Of a DNA stretch of 17,531 nucleotides, positions 7,143 through 13,480 are shown in pieces; the stretch's first letter is position 1; the number at the start of each line of letters is the position of its first letter. The translations under genes and the position numbers were made by a program. A model generated the notes under the pieces. It had not been told where the DNA came from and did no database searches. It worked only from the letters and a program-made list of their open reading frames with translations. Source of the stretch: Alistipes sp. (GTDB lineage Bacteria; Bacteroidota; Bacteroidia; Bacteroidales; Rikenellaceae). The stretch spans positions 1-17,531 of the forward strand of contig JAITWC010000004.1 of assembly GCA_031285485.1 (NCBI GenBank), written 5' to 3'.

Positions 7143-7969
7143 TCGCCTCCCTCCCCGTAATATTGCAACTCGCGAACGGCCAGGCCCACCTGCTTCCCCT
7201 CGTACAGTTGCCTGCGGCGGATCCAGTTTCCCCGCTCGTCGTAGTCGTACTCCGCGGTGATCGTCGCCGGCACGACACGCTTTATTCGCCCCTTTTTGTT
7301 CCTCTCCACGATGATGTCCGTGGTTGACCTCACGAGGTTGCCACGCCGGTCGTACATGTCGTGGTCGGTCTTTCCGGAATGTATCGTGGCTACCGTATCG
7401 GTGGCACCGTGGTAGGTGTACCGTTTGGTGGGATCGCCTCCCCTGACCGACGCTGCGACGCGGAGTCGGCCCATCCGGTCGTAACGGTAGCGCGTCTCCC
7501 CGGGATACCCGGTGTTGGTGGTGTCGACTTTCGTTTTCAGGTATCCGTGGCGGTCGTAGCCGTAGTCGACCCTCCAGCCGGACATCTCGTCTGTTTGGCT
7601 GACAAGGCGCCCCTGCGCGTCGTGGCGGTAGCGCGATGTGGTGAATGTGTGCTTCACCTGATCTCGATCGACGGATCGCACCATCCGCTCGCCGGAAGGG
7701 TCGTAGTGATACTCTTCGCGCGAAACATGAACGCTGTCGGGACCTTTGAATGTGTCCGTAAGAGTGATGTTGCCGGCGCGGTTGTATTCGATAACGGTGA
7801 CGGTGTACAGATAGCCGGGAATGGGGCCCGTGAAATCGAAGTATGACTCGCTCAGGCGGGCGATCCCGCCGTGAATGTACTTCTTTCCGGCATCGCTCTT
7901 TGTGACGTAGGCCGGACGGGCGCAGCCTGTTGCGAGCGCTGCGAGTATGAGTGCCGTTGTCCTTTTCAT
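7139..7969 (-). CDS. YD-repeat lipoprotein
   Basis: 276-residue lipoprotein: signal MKRTTALILAALATGC with lipobox LATGC and lipidated Cys16. The body holds about five degenerate RHS/YD-type units: YHYDPSGERMVRS, YRHDAQGRLVSQ, YGYDRHGYLKTK, YRYDRMGRLRV and YDRRGNLVRS, ending in YDYDERGNWIRRR. Such units form beta-strand wraps in surface or toxin-associated proteins. No toxin C-terminus is present, so I infer a membrane-anchored structural or binding role. Partner unknown. It is the first gene of a unit with dusB (4-bp overlap), an odd pairing of an envelope protein with a tRNA modification enzyme. Confidence 0.85.
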   Translation of the reverse strand: MKRTTALILAALATGCARPAYVTKSDAGKKYIHGGIARLSESYFDFTGPIPGYLYTVTVIEYNRAGNITLTDTFKGPDSVHVSREEYHYDPSGERMVRSVDRDQVKHTFTTSRYRHDAQGRLVSQTDEMSGWRVDYGYDRHGYLKTKVDTTNTGYPGETRYRYDRMGRLRVAASVRGGDPTKRYTYHGATDTVATIHSGKTDHDMYDRRGNLVRSTTDIIVERNKKGRIKRVVPATITAEYDYDERGNWIRRRQLYEGKQVGLAVRELQYYGEGGE

Positions 7970-7974
7970 GTCTG

Positions 7975-7982
7975 CAAAATTA
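7975..7982 (-). promoter_or_regulatory. TAATTTTG -7-like box just before the YD lipoprotein start
   Basis: Fits TAnnTTTG on the minus strand but lies only 5 bp from the ATG at 7969, which would give an almost leaderless mRNA. A TTTG (7999-7996) is present upstream but at short spacing. Treated as weak. Confidence 0.3.
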
Positions 7983-8063
7983 GCATAAAAAAATTCAAAT
8001 AACCTCTAACACTTGCAAATGCAGGTCGGATTTTTAGGGCCGTCGGGCGGGACGTCGACGCGC

Positions 8064-8147
8064 TTTTACCCTCGGACAGGGTTGCCCCGCTTCGTGCAAG
8101 TCTGTTTTTAGCCTCGGACAGGGTTGCACAACTCCGTGCAAGTCTGT
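8064..8147. repeat. Array A2: two 42-bp palindromic units
   Basis: TTTTA begins units at 8064 and 8106, 42 bp apart. Both contain CTCGGACAGGGTTGC and CGTGCAAGTCTGT. Each unit carries an inverted repeat ACAGnnTTGC...GCAAnnCTGT (8076-8105 and 8118-8147); in the second the inner arms are TTGCAC/GTGCAA. 42 bp is 14 codons, so the minus strand reads as a repeated NRLARSxATLSExK peptide, probably fortuitous. The last 8 bp run into the conserved leader of argF'. Confidence 0.85.
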
Positions 8148-8210
8148 TTACCGGGCGGTTTATCGAGTTTTTCAAGCCATACGGAGTTGCGAAACAAATT
8201 CAACTGAAAA
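8140..8210 (+). promoter_or_regulatory. Conserved leader upstream of argF', shared with the M48 gene
   Basis: About 71 bp, oriented toward argF', matching 10107-10035 on the minus strand upstream of the M48 protease: about 59 of 71 positions identical with one 2-nt gap by hand alignment. Landmarks are AAGTCTG, TTTATCG, CAAGCCATACGGAGTTGC and AACTGAAAA. It lies between array A2 and the gene, ending 43 bp before the ATG. It could be a conserved 5' UTR, a promoter region or part of a mobile repeat. No TAnnTTTG box was found in it. Confidence 0.6.
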
Positions 8211-8253
8211 CAAACCACCCGATTTACCCCGATTTTAACCGGGAACTGCAAAT

Positions 8254-9219
8254 ATGAGACACTTTACAAACGTAAAAGACGCGGGCGACCTGAGGGTTGC
8301 CGTGGCGGAGGCGCTCGATGTGAAGCGCGATCGTTTTGCCCACACTGCGTTGGGGCGGAACAAGACCCTTGCGATGATATTCTTCAACTCGTCGCTCCGC
8401 ACGCGCCTCTCCACACAGAAGGCCGCCATGAACCTCGGCATGAACACAATGGTGCTCGACATTGCCCAGGGTGCGTGGAAACTCGAAACCGGGCGCGGGG
8501 TGATCATGGACGGCGACAAGCCCGAACACCTGCTCGAAGCCATTCCGGTGATCGGTTCCTACTGCGATATCATCGGCGTGAGGTCGTTCGCGCAGTTCGA
8601 AAACAAGGCCGACGACTACGGCGAGCGGGTGCTGTCGCAGTTCATCGAACACTCGGGCCGTCCGGTGGTGAGCATGGAGGCGGCCACGCGCCATCCGCTG
8701 CAAAGTTTCGCCGACCTCATCACCATCGGGGAGCACAAACGCTCGGCCCGTCCCAAGGTGGTGCTGACCTGGGCGCCCCACCCCCGCGCGTTGCCGCAGG
8801 CGGTGCCCAACTCGTTCGCCGAGTGGATGAACGCCGCGGCCGCCGACGGCGATGTCGATTTCGTGATCACCCACCCGCCGGGCTATGAACTCGCGCCCGA
8901 GTTCGTTGGCGGCGCGCGCGTCGAGTACGACCAGCGGCGGGCGTTCGAGGGGGCCGGGTTCATCTACGCCAAAAACTGGGCGGCCTATGCCGACCCAAAT
9001 TACGGAAAGATACTGAGCACGGACCGCGCCTGGACGGTGGACAGCGAAAAGATGGCCCTCACGGACAACGCCTTTTTCATGCACTGCCTGCCGGTGCGCC
9101 GGGGCATGATCGTGACCGACGAGGTGATCGAAAGCCCGCAGTCGATAGTGATCCCCGAGGCGGCAAACCGCGAGATCTCCGCTCAGGTCGTACTGAAACG
9201 CATTTTGGAATCGCTCTGA
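8254..9219 (+). CDS. argF': N-succinylornithine carbamoyltransferase
   Basis: Transfers the carbamoyl group to N-succinyl-L-ornithine in the acylated arginine route of Bacteroidota; cytoplasmic homotrimer in the family, 321 residues. The carbamoyl-phosphate loop is FFNSSLRTRLSTQ (43-55). QGAWKLETGRGVIMDGDKPEHLLEA (72-96, quoted loosely by its ends) holds the residue that sets acyl specificity: Pro90, as in Bacteroides fragilis SOTCase, where the acetylornithine enzyme has Glu92. MEAATRHPLQSFADL and FFMHCLPVRRG (HCLPxR) complete the active site. Succinyl preference is inferred from Pro90. An array and a conserved leader precede it. Its stop is 2 bp from the stop of the convergent M48 gene with no terminator between. 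Confidence 0.95.
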   Translation: MRHFTNVKDAGDLRVAVAEALDVKRDRFAHTALGRNKTLAMIFFNSSLRTRLSTQKAAMNLGMNTMVLDIAQGAWKLETGRGVIMDGDKPEHLLEAIPVIGSYCDIIGVRSFAQFENKADDYGERVLSQFIEHSGRPVVSMEAATRHPLQSFADLITIGEHKRSARPKVVLTWAPHPRALPQAVPNSFAEWMNAAAADGDVDFVITHPPGYELAPEFVGGARVEYDQRRAFEGAGFIYAKNWAAYADPNYGKILSTDRAWTVDSEKMALTDNAFFMHCLPVRRGMIVTDEVIESPQSIVIPEAANREISAQVVLKRILESL

Positions 9220-9221
9220 AT

Positions 9222-10028
9222 CTATTCCCGGGCGGCGACGTGGGCGTCGGCCAGCGCGCGCATCCGGCGTTCTCGGCCGGCGGTGTCGGGGTGCGACGAG
9301 AAGGCCTGCATCAGTCCGCCCGACGAACCCGCCGCGGTGCCGGAGATCTCCAGCAATTTTTCCATGGACCGCGCCATTGCGTAAGGATCGCGGCCGGCCG
9401 CGACGGTGAAACCGAACCCGTAGGCGTCGGCCTCGTTCTCCTGACGCTGCGAGTACTGCGCCCCGAGGTACGACTGGGCAATGTCGCCCAACATGCTGTC
9501 GGTGAGTGTTGCGAGCCGCCCGTCGAGCGCGGCGAGCCCTTCGCGCGCCGCGGCGGTCACGTAGGCGTTCTTCACCTGGTCTTTCGTGTCCTGGTTCTTG
9601 ACGTGGCCGATCTCGTGGCCCAGGATCGCCATCAGCTGGTCGTCGTCCATAACGTCCATCAGGCCCGAGTAGACCCTCACGCTGCCGTCGCCGCTGGCGA
9701 AGGCGTTCACCTCGTTCTTGACGTAGGCGGCGAAGTTGAGGTTGAGGCCGTCGTAGTTTCGGAGGCCGCCCGTGAGCCTCGCCAGACGTTGGGCGTAGGG
9801 CGAATTGGCCGGAGCAAGTGTGTTTTCGGCATCGGTCTGCACCATCGACGCGCGGCACAGTTCCACCACCTGGGCGTCGGTGATCGAGGCGGCCTGATAA
9901 GCGGTCATCCCCGCCTGCATGGCCCGGCCCGCGTTGACACCCTGCACGACCGAACAACCGCTCATTGCCGCCGGAACCCCCAGCGCAAACATTGCAATCC
10001 CTAAAATCAAACCGTTGTACTTTTTCAT
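9222..10028 (-). CDS. M48-family lipoprotein metalloprotease
   Basis: Zinc metallopeptidase of the LoiP/Oma1-like M48 group, 268 residues, envelope quality-control type. The lipoprotein signal ends in MSGC with lipidated Cys25. Active site: H138-E139-x-x-H142 (LGHEIGHVKNQD), with the third zinc ligand E197 in the ExxAD motif QRQENEADAYG. FASGDGSVRVYSGLMDVM (110-127) is the usual strand before the zinc helix. SSHPDTAGRERRM (244-256) is the family C-terminal SHP motif. No transmembrane helix after the signal, so it is lipid-anchored and periplasm-facing. The upstream region holds a TACATTTG box, array A3 and the conserved leader. Confidence 0.95.
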   Translation of the reverse strand: MKKYNGLILGIAMFALGVPAAMSGCSVVQGVNAGRAMQAGMTAYQAASITDAQVVELCRASMVQTDAENTLAPANSPYAQRLARLTGGLRNYDGLNLNFAAYVKNEVNAFASGDGSVRVYSGLMDVMDDDQLMAILGHEIGHVKNQDTKDQVKNAYVTAAAREGLAALDGRLATLTDSMLGDIAQSYLGAQYSQRQENEADAYGFGFTVAAGRDPYAMARSMEKLLEISGTAAGSSGGLMQAFSSHPDTAGRERRMRALADAHVAARE

Positions 10029-10034
10029 AATCGT

Positions 10035-10107
10035 TTTTCAGTTAATATTGTTTTGTAACTCTGTATGGCTCGAAAAACCCGATAAAAATCGTTCGGTAAG
10101 CAGACTT
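10035..10107 (-). promoter_or_regulatory. Conserved leader upstream of the M48 gene
   Basis: Minus-strand counterpart of the argF' leader, running from AAGTCTG to AACTGAAAA and ending 6 bp before the ATG at 10028. It contains CGATTTTTATCG, a small possible hairpin that argF' lacks. If the TACATTTG box at 10198-10205 is the promoter, this leader and array A3 are all in the 5' UTR (about 160 nt). Confidence 0.6.
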
Positions 10108-10126
10108 CCCGCGGCGGCCGGCAGTG

Positions 10127-10195
10127 TCACAAGGTTGTGATACCTCCAAATCGACCGGGAATGTACTTTCACAACGTTGTGATACCGCAAAATCG
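10127..10195. repeat. Array A3: two TCACAAsGTTGTGA palindromes 42 bp apart
   Basis: TCACAAGGTTGTGA (10127-10140) and TCACAACGTTGTGA (10169-10182, perfect palindrome) are 42 bp apart, each followed by TACCkCmAAATCG. The linker core CTCCAAATCG (10144-10153) recurs in array A4 and CCGCAAAATCG (10185-10195) recurs in array A5. The array lies in the divergent M48/tetR gap. It could be an operator pair for the TetR protein or another regulator, or hairpins in the M48 5' UTR. Confidence 0.85.
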
Positions 10196-10197
10196 TA

Positions 10198-10205
10198 CAA
10201 ATGTA
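10198..10205 (-). promoter_or_regulatory. TACATTTG -7 box, toward the M48 gene
   Basis: Minus-strand TTCGCTACATTTG matches TAnnTTTG and also the extended CGCTACnTTTG form seen twice at 1164-1247. Transcription would start near 10191, directly before palindrome 10182-10169, so a protein bound there would block it. No matching plus-strand box for tetR was found. Confidence 0.5.
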
Positions 10206-10293
10206 GCGAAAGACCTTGAGAAAACATGAAAACTTTTTTGTCATCTAAAGTTTTCAACATATCTTCGCCCCCTCATTCGAAACGGTAACAAAT

Positions 10294-10920
10294 GTGAGCC
10301 AACAAGAACGAATACTGAAAGAGGCGGCCGACATGTTCCTCGACGAGGGCATCAAGTCGGTGAGGATGGACGACATAGCGGTGCGTCTGGGCGTGTCGAA
10401 GCGAACTCTTTACGAGATGTTCTCCGACAAGAGCGACCTTTTGGAGCAGAGCCTCGGCCACTACTTTATCCGGAAGCGCGGCGAGATGGAGGCGCGCACC
10501 AGGGACGCCGCCAACATCTTCGAGGAGATCTTCCTGATACTCGCCGCCATGAAGAGCGACGAGCGGCGGGGGGTGCTGATAGGCAACCTCAAGAAGTTCT
10601 ACCCCGAGATCCACCGCCGCATCGAGGAGGAGGCGCACAAGTTCTCCGACAGGGAGTTCGACCGGCTGCTCGACCGCGGTATTCAGCAGGGGCTGTTGCT
10701 GCCCGACATGAACAAGGATCTGGCGATGGTGACCCTCACCTACACCATGACCGCGCTGTTCGACCAGAAACACCGGCTGCGCCGCCACGACGGGGTGTCG
10801 CTCCAGATGACCTTCGAGTACGTGATAGTCAACTTTTTCCGCGGACTGTCAACCCACAAGGGCATCGAGATAATAGACGAGATAGTAAAAAAATACAGAA
10901 TAGCTCAGACAAGAAAATGA
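10294..10920 (+). CDS. TetR/AcrR-family regulator of the efflux operon
   Basis: 208 residues. The N-terminal TetR helix-turn-helix is intact: RILKEAADMFLDEGIKSVRM (6-25) then DDIAVRLGVSKRTLYEMFSDKSDLL (26-50). The C-terminal helical domain (about 60-205) would bind an inducer, not identifiable here. The start is GTG at 10294; upstream in-frame codons give no ATG, and the ATG at 10292 is out of frame. Its stop overlaps the tolC-like ATG by 4 bp (ATGA), so it is the first gene of the pump operon and probably its repressor. The operator is unproven; array A3, 110-165 bp upstream, is one candidate. Confidence 0.92.
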   Translation: MSQQERILKEAADMFLDEGIKSVRMDDIAVRLGVSKRTLYEMFSDKSDLLEQSLGHYFIRKRGEMEARTRDAANIFEEIFLILAAMKSDERRGVLIGNLKKFYPEIHRRIEEEAHKFSDREFDRLLDRGIQQGLLLPDMNKDLAMVTLTYTMTALFDQKHRLRRHDGVSLQMTFEYVIVNFFRGLSTHKGIEIIDEIVKKYRIAQTRK

Positions 10921-12254
10921 AAAAGATCATCGCAACACTCGCCGCGGCGCTCACCATAGCCTGCGCGCAGGCTCAGGGCGATGGCGGGCGGACGCTCACC
11001 CTCGATCTTGAGAAGGCGCTCGAAATAGCCCTCTCCGGGAACCCCACCATCGTGGTGGCCGACATGGAGGTCGAACGCATCGACTGGGTGAGGCGCGAGA
11101 CGCTGGGCAACCATCTGCCCACGCTTTCGGCGGGCGGGCAGTACGCATTCAACATCGTCAAGCAGGAGATGGCACGCGGAATGTCGTTCGGGGCCGACAT
11201 GTCGGCCGCCGTCACGGGCGACCTTTCGGTACCGCTCGTGGTTCCGGCTGTCTACGCCTCGCTCAGGCTCAACCGCACCCAGCAGGCGCTGGCGGTGGAG
11301 CAGGCGCGTTCGTCGCGCATCGAACTTGTGAACGCCGTCACCAAGGCTTTCTACCAGACGCTGCTTTTGGAGCGCTCGTTCGAGGTGCTGCGCGAGAGCG
11401 AGGCGACGATAGCCGCCACGGTCGACAACACGCGCGAGATGTTCGACGCGGGCCTCGCCTCGGAGTACGATCTGCTCACGGCCGAGGTGCAGCTGTCGAA
11501 CCTCCAGCCGAGCATCATCAACACCTCCAACAGCATAGTGATCTCCAAACAGATGCTCAGGATGTACCTCGGCCTTCCGGAGGATGTCGAGATCGCGCTC
11601 GAAGGGTCGCTCGCCGGACATTTGGGCGAAACGTGGGCCGTGCCCGATCCCGCCGCGGCGATCGACGGCAACAGCGAACTGCGCCAGCTCGACCATCAGC
11701 AGACGATGGTGAGCCAGCAGATCCGCCTCGCCAACGCCGCGCGCCTGCCGGTTCTTCAGGCCTACGGATCGCTCATCGTTACGGGCCAGGACCAGACGAT
11801 GGGTTTCGGCCTCACGCCCGAGGGCGAGATGGGGGTTGTGTCGACGCCCAAGTGGTGGTGGCAGAAACCGTTCAGCGCCGGGTTCCAGATGTCGGTGCCG
11901 ATCTTCGCCGGGGGCCGCAACACGAGCAAAGTGAAGCAACTGCGCAACCAGGTGTCGCAGCTCGAACTCCAAAAGGATTACCTGCGCGAGGCGAAGGCCC
12001 TCGAAGCGCGCACGGCGGTCAACAACCTGATCTCGGCGCGCGAAACGATGACGGCCAACGAAAAGACCGTCGCCCAGGCCGAGAAAGCCTACGCCATAGC
12101 GCGCACGCGGTTCGACGCCGGGGCGGGCACGATGCTGGAAGTGAACCAGGCGCAGTTGAGCGTTACCCAGTCGAGGCTCAACCACTCGCAGGCGATCTAC
12201 GACCTGCTCGCCGCCCGCGCCGACTACGACCGGGTGACAGGAAAGGAAAACTAA
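10917..12254 (+). CDS. TolC-family outer-membrane efflux protein
   Basis: Outer-membrane exit duct of the tripartite pump, 445 residues (typical). The signal peptide MKKIIATLAAALTIACAQAQ is probably cut after AQA. Two tandem OEP halves follow: first LTLDLEKALEIALSGNP (27-43) with long helices rich in Glu/Arg/Ala (AREVEQARSS region, DNTREMFDAGLASEYDLLTAEVQ), second from NSELRQLDHQQTMVSQQIRLA through ARTRFDAGAGTMLEVNQAQLSV, each ending in the helix-turn pattern of the periplasmic tunnel. The segment with PKWWWQKPFSAGFQMSVPIFAGG looks like a beta-barrel strand entry. Translation is coupled to the TetR gene by ATGA; the adaptor gene starts 15 bp downstream. Confidence 0.95.
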   Translation: MKKIIATLAAALTIACAQAQGDGGRTLTLDLEKALEIALSGNPTIVVADMEVERIDWVRRETLGNHLPTLSAGGQYAFNIVKQEMARGMSFGADMSAAVTGDLSVPLVVPAVYASLRLNRTQQALAVEQARSSRIELVNAVTKAFYQTLLLERSFEVLRESEATIAATVDNTREMFDAGLASEYDLLTAEVQLSNLQPSIINTSNSIVISKQMLRMYLGLPEDVEIALEGSLAGHLGETWAVPDPAAAIDGNSELRQLDHQQTMVSQQIRLANAARLPVLQAYGSLIVTGQDQTMGFGLTPEGEMGVVSTPKWWWQKPFSAGFQMSVPIFAGGRNTSKVKQLRNQVSQLELQKDYLREAKALEARTAVNNLISARETMTANEKTVAQAEKAYAIARTRFDAGAGTMLEVNQAQLSVTQSRLNHSQAIYDLLAARADYDRVTGKEN

Positions 12255-12269
12255 GAAAAACGGAATAAC

Positions 12270-13292
12270 ATGAAAAGAGAAACGATCCTCACGCTGCTCG
12301 GCGTGATAACGGCGGCGGCGCTCGCGACGGCGGGCTGCAAGCCGAAACAGACGGCCACGACGGAGGAGACCGCCGCGGTCGGCGTCAGGACATTCACCGC
12401 GCAGAGCGAAACCATCGCCCGCGACGTGGAGTTCACGGCCAACATCGAGCCGTGGCAGAAGAATTACATCGTCCCCGCGTTGCAGGGGGCGAGGATAAAC
12501 CGCATCCACGTCAGGGTCGGCGACCGCGTGCGCAAAGGGCAGCTCGTGGCCGAGATGGACCCCACGCAGTACAACACCGCCCGCGCGCAGTTCGAAACGG
12601 CCGACGCCGACTACAACCGCCTCAAACGGGTGTTCGACGCGGGGGGCGTGAGCGAGCAGGCGCTCCGTCAGGCGGAGACGGCACGCACGCTTTACGGCGA
12701 GGCGCTCGACAACGTGGCCCGAAACGTGCGCCTCCACTCCCCCATCGACGGCGTGGTGACGCAGAAAGGCGAGGAGGAGGGCAACCTGTTCACGCAGACC
12801 CCCATCCTTGAGATCATGCAGATGGACCGGCTCAAGGTGCGCGTCGCCATCTCCGAACAGTACTACACGGCGGTCGGCGTCGGCACACCGGTGGCTGTGG
12901 CGGTCGACATCCTGCCGGGCGAGAGTTTCGCCGGCGGCGTGAGCCTGATCTACCCCGCCATCGACCCCGCCACGCGAACCTTCACCGTCGAGGTGACGAT
13001 CCCCAACCCCGGCGGCCGTCTGCGGCCCGGCATGTTCGCCCGCTCGACCATCAACATGGGCGACAGGGAGGCCGTGATGGTGCCCGACGTGGCGGTGCAG
13101 AAACAGGTCGGCTCGAACGAACGGTTCGTCTACGTCGTCGAGAACGGCACGGCCCACCGCCGCACGGTCGCCGCCGGCCGCCAGATAGGCGACCGCGTGG
13201 ACCTCGGGGGCAGCGTCGCGCCGGGCGAACAGGTGGCCACCACCTCCTTCGCGCGTCTTTCCGACGGCGCAAGGGTCGAGACCGCGAACTAA
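12270..13292 (+). CDS. RND efflux periplasmic adaptor (membrane-fusion) lipoprotein
   Basis: Links the RND pump to the outer-membrane duct, 340 residues. Lipoprotein signal with lipobox ATAGC, lipidated Cys23. Lipoyl/barrel-sandwich halves: VPALQGARINRIHVRVGDRV (68-87) and VRLHSPIDGVVTQKGEEEGN (153-172), separated by an alpha-helical hairpin (about 98-150). The beta-barrel domain follows (LKVRVAISEQYYTAVGVGTP, VDILPGESFAGGVSLIYPAI), then the membrane-proximal domain with GGRLRPGMFARSTI (248-261). Substrate range cannot be told. It sits between the TolC-like gene and the array A4 that separates it from the pump gene by 188 bp. Confidence 0.95.
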   Translation: MKRETILTLLGVITAAALATAGCKPKQTATTEETAAVGVRTFTAQSETIARDVEFTANIEPWQKNYIVPALQGARINRIHVRVGDRVRKGQLVAEMDPTQYNTARAQFETADADYNRLKRVFDAGGVSEQALRQAETARTLYGEALDNVARNVRLHSPIDGVVTQKGEEEGNLFTQTPILEIMQMDRLKVRVAISEQYYTAVGVGTPVAVAVDILPGESFAGGVSLIYPAIDPATRTFTVEVTIPNPGGRLRPGMFARSTINMGDREAVMVPDVAVQKQVGSNERFVYVVENGTAHRRTVAAGRQIGDRVDLGGSVAPGEQVATTSFARLSDGARVETAN

Positions 13293-13294
13293 GG

Positions 13295-13449
13295 CCTTCG
13301 CCCACGGGCGAAGGCTCCAAATCGTCGCCGGGAACGTTTCGCCCGTGGGCGAAGGTTCCAAAAAGTTCCCGGGAAGGTTTCGCCCACGGGCGGAGGCTCC
13401 AAAAAGTTCTCGGGAAGGTTTCGCCCGCGGGCGAAGGCGCAAAACAAGG
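13295..13449. repeat. Array A4: four palindromic units at 41-bp period inside the efflux operon
   Basis: TTCGCCC begins units at 13297, 13338, 13379 and 13420, exactly 41 bp apart. Palindromes: TTCGCCCACGGGCGAA (with CC/GG extension), TTCGCCCGTGGGCGAA, TTCGCCCACGGGCGGA (one mismatch) and TTCGCCCGCGGGCGAA (perfect). The second-unit linker has its own perfect palindrome TTCCCGGGAA (13366-13375). The first linker carries CTCCAAATCG (13315-13324) and CCGGGAA, both shared with array A3. It fills most of the 188-bp gap between adaptor and pump genes. As RNA it would form four GC-rich hairpins; there is no T-run, so it is not a classical terminator. Confidence 0.92.
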
Positions 13450-13480
13450 ATTGAAATTTCAGACATAACGCGTATTTGAC

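Larger units (their letters stand above)
7970..8253. other. Divergent gap between YD lipoprotein and argF'
   Basis: Contents from left: weak minus-strand -7-like box (7975-7982), AT-rich segment 7983-8034, a CG-rich segment about 8036-8063, array A2 (8064-8147), the shared leader (8140-8210) and an AT-rich approach to the argF' ATG. I see no plus-strand TAnnTTTG for argF'. Confidence 0.7.

Noticed and set aside
7966..8175. Small minus-strand frame with tandem NRLARSxATLSExK peptide
   Set aside because: The 14-residue repeat simply reflects the 42-bp period; no start signal, no family, and it overlaps the YD lipoprotein start.
8224..9957. 577-residue minus-strand frame opposite argF' and overlapping the M48 gene
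   Set aside because: Shadow of argF' and M48 genes in another frame; Arg/Gly-rich without family features.
13295..13449. Array A4 as a simple rho-independent terminator
   Set aside because: No T-run follows any hairpin and there are four tandem copies.
10905..13466. 853-residue minus-strand frame opposite the TolC-like and adaptor genes
   Set aside because: Low-complexity composition, no motif, and repeated peptides at one end come from array A4; antisense shadow.
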